Shown here piece after piece: positions 57,251 through 62,077 of a stretch of DNA of 62,077 bases. How positions within the stretch are numbered: position 1 is the stretch's first letter; every line of letters starts with the position of its first letter. Under the pieces are notes generated by a model that saw nothing but the letters and a program-made list of their open reading frames with translations, was not told where the DNA came from and did no database searches. The stretch covers positions 1 through 62,077 of the forward strand of contig WGLT01000025.1 of assembly GCA_016125425.1 (NCBI GenBank), written 5' to 3'. Position numbers and translations under genes: made by a program. This DNA is from Alphaproteobacteria bacterium (GTDB lineage: Bacteria > Pseudomonadota > Alphaproteobacteria > Caulobacterales > Parvularculaceae).

Positions 57251-57886
57251 TCAGCAAATCCCGGCCTTTTTCAGGATCTGATGGGCTTTGACGACGGCGG
57301 TGAGTTGCGTTTCGGCGCTGCGGTCGCCGCCATTCGTATCCGGGTGATAGCGGCGGACAAGTTCGGCGTAACGCTGGCGGATCTGCGTCGCGCTCGCCGT
57401 GACGCGCAGGCCGAGCGTCTCGAACGCCTGCACTTGCAGTTTCGGCAGCACCCGGCCGTCGCGCATGCGCCCGTCATGCGACGCCTGGCGACGGGCCGCC
57501 TCTCCGAACAAGCCGAACGCGTCATGGAAGTCGGCGGCCCCCCGCGCCCGGGCGGCCGCGCGCGCGCGGTCGTTCTTGCCCATGGTCCAGGTCGGCCGGT
57601 CGCCATAAAGGCCCGCGAGACGCGCGGCCTCGGCTTCCGCATCGGAAAGACCGTCGAAGAAATTCCAGTTGCGGTTGTGCTCGGCCGCATGCGCCGCGCA
57701 GAGCCAGATCTTCTGCTGCGGCTGGCGCGGGCTCGCCGCGAGTTTCAGCGCGGCCTTGCGCAAGCATCCGGGCGCCTGGCAAAGGCGGGTATGCGCCGCC
57801 GCCCAGACGGGCGGTTCGTCCTCGCCCCGGGGCGGCTTCACGCGAATGTCATAGCCGAAGCGCGGCTTGTAGGCGTAGTCGCTCAT
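57251..57886 (-). CDS. J-domain protein (DnaJ-like)
   Basis: A 211-residue protein from ATG 57886. The N-terminal part has a conserved Cys/His-containing segment (CQAPGCLRKAALKL and CAAHAAEHNRNWNFFDG), and the C-terminal ~60 residues form a J domain with the HPD motif in YHPDTNGGD. Placing the J domain last is typical of this alphaproteobacterial family, which lies beside cobS and bolA in many genomes. It would recruit an Hsp70 partner to an unknown client. The longer frame from 58402 overlaps bolA and is rejected. Confidence 0.85.
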   Translation of the reverse strand: MSDYAYKPRFGYDIRVKPPRGEDEPPVWAAAHTRLCQAPGCLRKAALKLAASPRQPQQKIWLCAAHAAEHNRNWNFFDGLSDAEAEAARLAGLYGDRPTWTMGKNDRARAAARARGAADFHDAFGLFGEAARRQASHDGRMRDGRVLPKLQVQAFETLGLRVTASATQIRQRYAELVRRYHPDTNGGDRSAETQLTAVVKAHQILKKAGIC

Positions 57887-57961
57887 AGCGTCATTATGGT
57901 GGCGGCCGCAGGTTGATACAATCTTGACAAGACGGGCGAGCGCTCCTGCATTCGCCGGATT

Positions 57962-58243
57962 ATGTCCGTTGCAGAAATTATCCGCCGAAAGCTTGAGGCC
58001 GCCTTCGGGCCGGCCCGGATCGAAGTGCGCGACGAATCGCACCTCCACAAGGGACACGCCGGCGCGCGCGAAGGCGGCGAATCGCATTTTCGCGTGACGA
58101 TCGTATCGACGGCGTTTGAAGGCATGTCCCGCATTGCGCGCCAGCGCGCGGTGAACACGGCGCTGAAAGACGAGTTGGCGGGGCCGGTTCACGCGCTCGC
58201 GATGACAGCCTTGACGCCCTGCGAAGACGGCGCGCAGCGGTGA
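57962..58243 (+). CDS. bolA: BolA family protein
   Basis: A 93-residue BolA/YrbA-like protein. The class II KH-like fold is marked by DESHLHKGHAG, SHFRVTIVS and the helix RIARQRAVNTAL, with the conserved His residues that bind a [2Fe-2S] cluster with a monothiol glutaredoxin. It is thought to link iron-sulfur status to regulation and envelope shape. It is divergent from the J-domain gene across 75 bp. Confidence 0.92.
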   Translation: MSVAEIIRRKLEAAFGPARIEVRDESHLHKGHAGAREGGESHFRVTIVSTAFEGMSRIARQRAVNTALKDELAGPVHALAMTALTPCEDGAQR

Positions 58244-58265
58244 GGCGCGCCGGCGTCTGCCTATT

Positions 58266-58570
58266 ATGAGGGCGCGGATCGCGCTGTTCCCGGGCGTGAA
58301 TGTCGGCGGCCGAACCATTCGCCGAGGAAGGCGCGCGCCAATCGGTTTCGCGCGGCCGAGCGCGAGGCGAGAACGCTGTATCTCATTTTTTCCGAGGCTC
58401 ACCCTTCGAAAGAGGCGCTGGCGGAGATCGCGCCGCTTGTCGCCGCGCGTAAGGATTTTGCATTTGAAGACGGCGCCCTCTATCTCCTGACGCGGGAGGG
58501 GCTCAGTGCGTTCAGGCTCGCCGGAAACGCCGGCCGCATGCTGGGGCCCGACGCGACGGCGAGAAACTGA
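58266..58570 (+). pseudogene. DUF1697 pseudogene (internally deleted)
   Basis: The first ~16 codons (ALFPGVNVGGR) match the N terminus of DUF1697 proteins. From about 58322 in a different frame the sequence matches the family's C-terminal part (NRFRAAEREARTLYLIFSEA, PSKEALAEIAP, ending DATARN and a stop at 58568). The central ~70 residues, including the conserved SGNVVF region, are missing. A deletion joined the ends out of frame. Intact members have about 175 residues. No functional product is expected. Confidence 0.65.
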
Positions 58571-58616
58571 ATGAGGGCGGCAGCCGCGCCGACGGGCGGC
58601 GACAGGGAGGTTCGAC

Positions 58617-59213
58617 TTGCAGATCGCCGATGCGCCAGCGACCTACGCATTGATTCTAGCGAACATCATCGCGACGCTCTACGCGTTCTATATCGACCGC
58701 GGATTCATCAATCATTTCGCGTTCAATGTCGGCGCCGTCGTCAAGAAGGAGCAGCATTACCGGATCGTGACGTCGGGATTCCTGCACGCCGACTTCATCC
58801 ATATCTTCTTCAACATGTTCACGCTGTTCTATTTCGGCCCGCCGGTGGAGGAAATTCTCGGGAAGCTCGGTTTTCTCGTCGTCTATTTCGGATCGATGAT
58901 CGCGGGCGGGATTGCGATGGCGGCGGTCCATCGCAAGAATCCGTCCTACAGCGCGGTCGGCGCATCGGGCGCTGTTTCGGGCGTGCTGCTCTCAGCATGC
59001 CTGTTCTATCCGTTTTCAAAAATCTACATCATGTTCATCCCTATAGGGATCCCTGCGATCCTCTATGGCGCGTTCTTCATCTTCTTTTCGGCGCGGATGT
59101 CCGGCGCCGAACGCTCCGGCGTCGCGCATGAGGGCCATCTCGGCGGAGCGATCGCGGGCCTTGTTTTGACTATTTTGATGAAACCGGAAGCGGTGACCCG
59201 TTTTTTCAGCTAA
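58617..59213 (+). CDS. Rhomboid-family intramembrane protease (second copy)
   Basis: A 198-residue protein starting at TTG 58617, behind AGGGAGG. Six helices can be traced; FIHIFFNMFTLFYFGP, the catalytic Ser in GASGAVSGVL and the His in AHEGHLGGAIAG define a minimal rhomboid. It differs from the larger rhomboid at 14934-15683, so the cell has at least two. Its 3' end overlaps the next, convergent gene by 8 bp. Confidence 0.87.
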   Translation: MQIADAPATYALILANIIATLYAFYIDRGFINHFAFNVGAVVKKEQHYRIVTSGFLHADFIHIFFNMFTLFYFGPPVEEILGKLGFLVVYFGSMIAGGIAMAAVHRKNPSYSAVGASGAVSGVLLSACLFYPFSKIYIMFIPIGIPAILYGAFFIFFSARMSGAERSGVAHEGHLGGAIAGLVLTILMKPEAVTRFFS

Positions 59214-60339
59214 TCCGCATACGCACAAACCGGCCGGCGTCGCCTTCGCGCAAGATTGAGCCGCGCCTCCTGAAATAGATCCATTGCGCCAAAGCGAGCA
59301 TGGGCGGCGTGAACAAGGTCGCATTCAAAATCGCGTTGGGCGGGGCGGCGGACCAGATTCGCCGCAGCCAGGTCTTTACGGGAAAGCGCGGGTATTCCTT
59401 CGCCATCACGAGGCCGGGATCGGCGCCGCCGTCCTGCAGGTGGTTGGCGATCGCCGCGCCCGCGCGCCGGCCATATTGGAAGGCGAGCCGAATGCCGCCC
59501 GCGGTCAGAGGCGAGACAAGTCCGGCGGCGTCGCCCGTCAGCAAAACGCGATGTGCTGCGATCGGGGAGACGAGGCCGCCGCAGGGAATAGGCCCGGACC
59601 GCTTGTGTTTGATCTCGCAGTTCCACAGCTGAAAGCGCGAATCGATCCGGTCGCGAAAACGCGCATAGTCCGGCTTGCGGGCGCCGAAGGGGCCGGGAGA
59701 GACCGCGAGACCGACCTGCGTCATCCCGGCGCCGGGAACGACCCAGCCGAGATAGCCGGGCGCCAGCGTCGAATCGATGAAGCAGTGTATGAAATCGGGA
59801 TCGACCGTCGGCGTTTCTTCATATTCGGTTTCGAGGCCGAGAAGGAATTCCGAATTGCGTCCGAGTTTGAACACTTCGGCGACGCGCGACTTTGCGCCGT
59901 CCGCGCCCAGAAGATAACGCGCGGAAAGTCCGAGCCCGCCGATGCGCACGAAGCTGTCTTCTATTCCGGCGTGCGTGAAGCGCGCGCCGAAAAAAAGATC
60001 GGCGCCGGCGCGCGCGGCCTCGCGGGCGAGCCAGCGCATGATCGCCGCCGTATCGGTAGCGAGGAAATAATAGCCGGGCGCCGTCAGGTCGACATGACGT
60101 CCGTTCGGCGCGTAAAGGCGCGCGCCGGTAATCTTGCGCGTCAGCGCTGAAGGAATTTCGGTGTCGTCGACGGCTTCCTTCACGAGAATGCCCGTCGTCC
60201 GCACGCGCGCGCCGGGTTCGGTCTTGGCGTCTATGACGGCGACCTTGAGGCCGCGATGGGCGGCTGTGCGGGCTGCGACAAGTCCGGCGAAACTCGCCCC
60301 GACAATGACAAGATCGTAAAGCCCGTTCGCGGATGTCAT
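59206..60339 (-). CDS. Geranylgeranyl reductase-family flavoprotein
   Basis: A 377-residue FAD-dependent oxidoreductase from ATG 60339, behind AGGGGAG; the frame continues upstream without coding character. DLVIVGASFAGLVAA binds FAD and VLLTGDAAGLVSPLTAGG is the second dinucleotide motif of the geranylgeranyl reductase/digeranylgeranylglycerophospholipid reductase family. In bacteria without chlorophyll such proteins saturate isoprenoid chains or act as unspecified monooxygenases. No photosynthesis genes are in the window. Confidence 0.83.
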   Translation of the reverse strand: MTSANGLYDLVIVGASFAGLVAARTAAHRGLKVAVIDAKTEPGARVRTTGILVKEAVDDTEIPSALTRKITGARLYAPNGRHVDLTAPGYYFLATDTAAIMRWLAREAARAGADLFFGARFTHAGIEDSFVRIGGLGLSARYLLGADGAKSRVAEVFKLGRNSEFLLGLETEYEETPTVDPDFIHCFIDSTLAPGYLGWVVPGAGMTQVGLAVSPGPFGARKPDYARFRDRIDSRFQLWNCEIKHKRSGPIPCGGLVSPIAAHRVLLTGDAAGLVSPLTAGGIRLAFQYGRRAGAAIANHLQDGGADPGLVMAKEYPRFPVKTWLRRIWSAAPPNAILNATLFTPPMLALAQWIYFRRRGSILREGDAGRFVRMRIS

Positions 60340-60466
60340 GGCGCTCCCCTTTGTCGGAAGGCCAGTCATACGCAGGAATGCGGCGGACCGTGGGCGCGCG
60401 CAAGGCGCTTTTGCGAGCGGCCTTGCAATGCTAGGCTTTCTAGCGAGTTCGGATGGAGAGAATTTG

Positions 60467-60973
60467 ATGCGAATGCTGACGGCGGGCGCCCTTGCGCTTC
60501 TCCTTGCCGCCTGCGCGACGGCTGTCGGAACCCCGTACGGTCCGGCAAGCGCGAACAAGGGCTTTGGCTATACCGAGCAAGAGATAGAAAGCGGCCGCTA
60601 CCGGATCGCTTTTGCGGGCGACGGCGCGACTCCGCAAAATGTCGTCGAGGATTTCGCGCTGCTGCGAGCGGCGCAACTGACGGTCGCGAACGGATATGAA
60701 TGGTTCCGCGTCATCGCGCGCGGCACCGAGGCGCAGGACAAGGGCGGCGTCAATCTCGGTCTCGGATTCGGAACGAGCTCTTACGGACGCGGCGGCGGCG
60801 TCGGCGTCGGCGTCGGCGGCGACGCCGGAACGATCGGCGCGCGCCGGTTTTTCACGGCGCGTCTCGAAGTGCTGATGGGCAAAGGCGCAAAACCCGAAGG
60901 CCCGGATGTTTATGACGCGCAATCGGTGATCGATACGATCGGACAGCGGACGAAAAAGCCGGGCGCGGCGTGA
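60467..60973 (+). CDS. CC0125/CC1285-type lipoprotein
   Basis: A 168-residue lipoprotein from ATG 60467 with the lipobox LLAAC. The mature part begins ATAVGTPYGPASANKGFGY and contains YRIAFAGD, LLRAAQLTVANGYEWFRV and a Gly-rich stretch (GRGGGVGVGVGGDAG), as in the family named after Caulobacter CC0125/CC1285. Function is unknown; envelope placement is certain from the signal. The next gene overlaps its stop. Confidence 0.82.
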   Translation: MRMLTAGALALLLAACATAVGTPYGPASANKGFGYTEQEIESGRYRIAFAGDGATPQNVVEDFALLRAAQLTVANGYEWFRVIARGTEAQDKGGVNLGLGFGTSSYGRGGGVGVGVGGDAGTIGARRFFTARLEVLMGKGAKPEGPDVYDAQSVIDTIGQRTKKPGAA

Positions 60974-61515
60974 TGGATTGGAAAGCGCTCCGCCGAATCG
61001 TCACGGGAGACGATGAAAAGGGCCGCTCGCATGTCGTTATCGACGGCGGAGCGGCGAAGTTGATCGCCGTCGACGAGACGGGACTGGCGGAAATCTGGAC
61101 GGCGGCGCTGACGAAAGACAATCTTCTCGATGGTCGCGACGCGCTCGCGGAAGAGGATGTCTGTCTTGAGCCGGACAAGGGCTGCGTAAAGGTTCGCTGG
61201 TTCACGGTCGCGCCGGAAGAACCTGGCGCGGCCATCGACGCGCTCGACGCGGCCGCGGCCGCGACCTTCGCGGCGGTCGGCGCGACGCATGCGCGCGTCG
61301 ACACGACGCGTCACCCGATGATGCACAAGACCGACACGCTCGATGTCATCGTGCTTGTCAAAGGCGAGGTTGATCTCTTGCTGGACGACGGCGAAGCGAA
61401 ATCGCTGAAGCCGGGCGACGTCGTCATTCAGCGCGGCGCCAATCACGCCTGGGTCAATCGCGGCAAGGAGACGGCGCTGCTCGTTGCGACATTGATCAAT
61501 GCAGACGGAAAATGA
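60973..61515 (+). CDS. Cupin-domain protein
   Basis: A 180-residue protein; ATG at 60973 shares a base with the upstream stop, and GTG at 60970 is an alternative. The first ~100 residues are not recognised as a named fold. The C-terminal part is a single cupin barrel: LDVIVLVKGEVDLLLDDGEA, KPGDVVIQRGANHAWVNRG. The metal ligand pattern is incomplete (His in GANHAW). It is coupled to the lipoprotein gene and to the thioesterase gene that overlaps its stop. Confidence 0.75.
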   Translation: MDWKALRRIVTGDDEKGRSHVVIDGGAAKLIAVDETGLAEIWTAALTKDNLLDGRDALAEEDVCLEPDKGCVKVRWFTVAPEEPGAAIDALDAAAAATFAAVGATHARVDTTRHPMMHKTDTLDVIVLVKGEVDLLLDDGEAKSLKPGDVVIQRGANHAWVNRGKETALLVATLINADGK

Positions 61516-61940
61516 CGGATCAAGATCTCGCTGACGCCTTCAACCGGAACAACGCGCCCTTCGCAAGGATGATCGGCGTGCGTTTCGTTTCGGTGAGCAA
61601 GGATCGCATCGAAGCCGAGCTCGACGTGACGCCCGAGCATTGCACGATCCCGGCGACGCTGCATGGCGGCGCGATTATGGCGTTCGCCGACAATCTCGGC
61701 GGCGTCGGCGCATTTTTGAACATGCCGGAAGGCTCGCTGACGACGACGATCGAATCGAAAACGAATTTCCTGCGCCCCATTCCGGTCGGCCAGACGGCCA
61801 AGGCGGTGACGGCGCCGATTAAGCTCGGCCGCACGGTGCAGGTCTGGAAGACGGAGGTTTTCGACGGCGCCGGCAAGCTCGCGGCCATCGTTACGCAGAC
61901 GCAGCTCATCATGGCGGGACGGGACCAGGCTGGCGCCTAG
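61512..61940 (+). CDS. PaaI-like hotdog thioesterase
   Basis: A 142-residue hotdog-fold thioesterase of the PaaI/YbgC-type 4HBT family. TLHGGAIMAFADNLGGVGAF carries the catalytic HGG motif, and SKTNFLRPIPVG is the typical second strand. It hydrolyses aryl- or acyl-CoA esters. It overlaps the cupin gene by ATGA. Although it resembles PaaI of phenylacetate breakdown, it lies far from paaK and may serve general CoA rescue. Confidence 0.86.
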   Translation: MTDQDLADAFNRNNAPFARMIGVRFVSVSKDRIEAELDVTPEHCTIPATLHGGAIMAFADNLGGVGAFLNMPEGSLTTTIESKTNFLRPIPVGQTAKAVTAPIKLGRTVQVWKTEVFDGAGKLAAIVTQTQLIMAGRDQAGA

Positions 61941-62077
61941 CCCTGTTTTTCCCATCGTCCGGATTCGGATTGTTTCCAGTATGTCGCCTCATGGCCGGCG
62001 CCGGCGGCGCTTTTCCAGAAGCGACGCGCCTTCATGACGGCTTCTTCATCCGCGCCGTCAAAGATCATCACGCAACG
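61937..62077 (-). CDS. holC: DNA polymerase III subunit chi, C-terminal part
   Basis: A frame open to the right edge on the minus strand encodes the last 46 residues of HolC: CVMIFDGADEEAVMKARRFW, then GHEATYWKQS and GRWEKQG before the stop. This matches the C terminus of alphaproteobacterial chi subunits, which link the clamp loader to SSB. The start lies outside the window. It overlaps the end of the thioesterase gene by four bases, tail to tail. Confidence 0.8.
   Translation of the reverse strand, partial: RCVMIFDGADEEAVMKARRFWKSAAGAGHEATYWKQSESGRWEKQG

Overview
The window reads as chromosomal DNA of an alphaproteobacterium of the Hyphomicrobiales (Rhizobiales). The signs are the DUF992 secreted protein, the CC0125/CC1285-type lipoprotein, a SqrR/BigR-type ArsR regulator, CobS next to a J-domain protein and BolA, a hopanoid-associated epimerase (HpnA), and high GC. 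A methanotroph/methylotroph-like member (Methylocystaceae/Beijerinckiaceae) is my guess from gene content and is not proven. By eye the base composition is uneven: the first ~7.5 kb is clearly less GC-rich than the rest, and the right third is very GC-rich. No rRNA, tRNA, CRISPR array or intact insertion sequence was recognised.

Layout. (1) 1-7462: a tightly packed plus-strand catabolic operon with two acyl-CoA ligases, a thiolase-fold enzyme without the usual nucleophilic Cys, a DUF35 OB-fold/zinc-ribbon protein fused to a degenerate SDR domain, an active-type SDR, and the alpha and beta subunits of a Rieske ring-hydroxylating oxygenase. This suggests CoA activation, side-chain cleavage and ring hydroxylation of an unknown aromatic or polycyclic acid. 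(2) 7479-8786: paaK behind a TetR-type operator/promoter. (3) 9022-13384: an HAE-1 RND efflux pump and its adaptor, with a perfect 16-bp palindrome upstream. (4) 14107-15683: a rhomboid protease overlapping a membrane-anchored ClpP-class protease. (5) 15942-22898: a sulfide-response block with a BigR/SqrR-like repressor, a DUF2892 membrane protein, a TrxC-like thioredoxin and sulfide:quinone oxidoreductase, and, divergent from it, a second RND adaptor/permease pair. (6) 23657-27647: a translationally coupled operon of AMP-phosphorylase-type enzyme, PRPP-synthetase homologue and beta-CASP nuclease.

(7) 27656-41401: Kup, a DUF2334 deacetylase, a sulfotransferase coupled to hpnA, rlmE, a dual-specificity-type phosphatase, guaB, three tandem TPR-sulfotransferases and an RsmB-like rRNA methyltransferase. 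(8) 41407-50188: selD, small secreted and membrane proteins, a frameshifted SRAP/YedK gene, uvrC carrying an in-frame palindromic repeat insertion, a DUF3592 protein, folB with a pteridine-reductase-like SDR, a Ca2+/Na+ exchanger, and a 26-codon membrane peptide. (9) 50166-62077: a 3-hydroxyisobutyryl-CoA hydrolase-like protein, a PilZ protein, an Atm1-like ABC exporter, nitronate monooxygenase, a TauE-like permease, cobS, a ModC TOBE-like remnant, a J-domain protein, bolA, a DUF1697 pseudogene, a second rhomboid, a geranylgeranyl-reductase-family protein, a lipoprotein, a cupin protein, a PaaI-like thioesterase, and the 3' end of holC at the right edge.

The most unusual items are the DUF35/degenerate-SDR fusion beside a Cys-less thiolase in a Rieske cluster, the AMP phosphorylase/PRPP synthetase/beta-CASP operon, four sulfotransferases within 10 kb, one of them coupled to hpnA, and the palindromic element translated inside uvrC.
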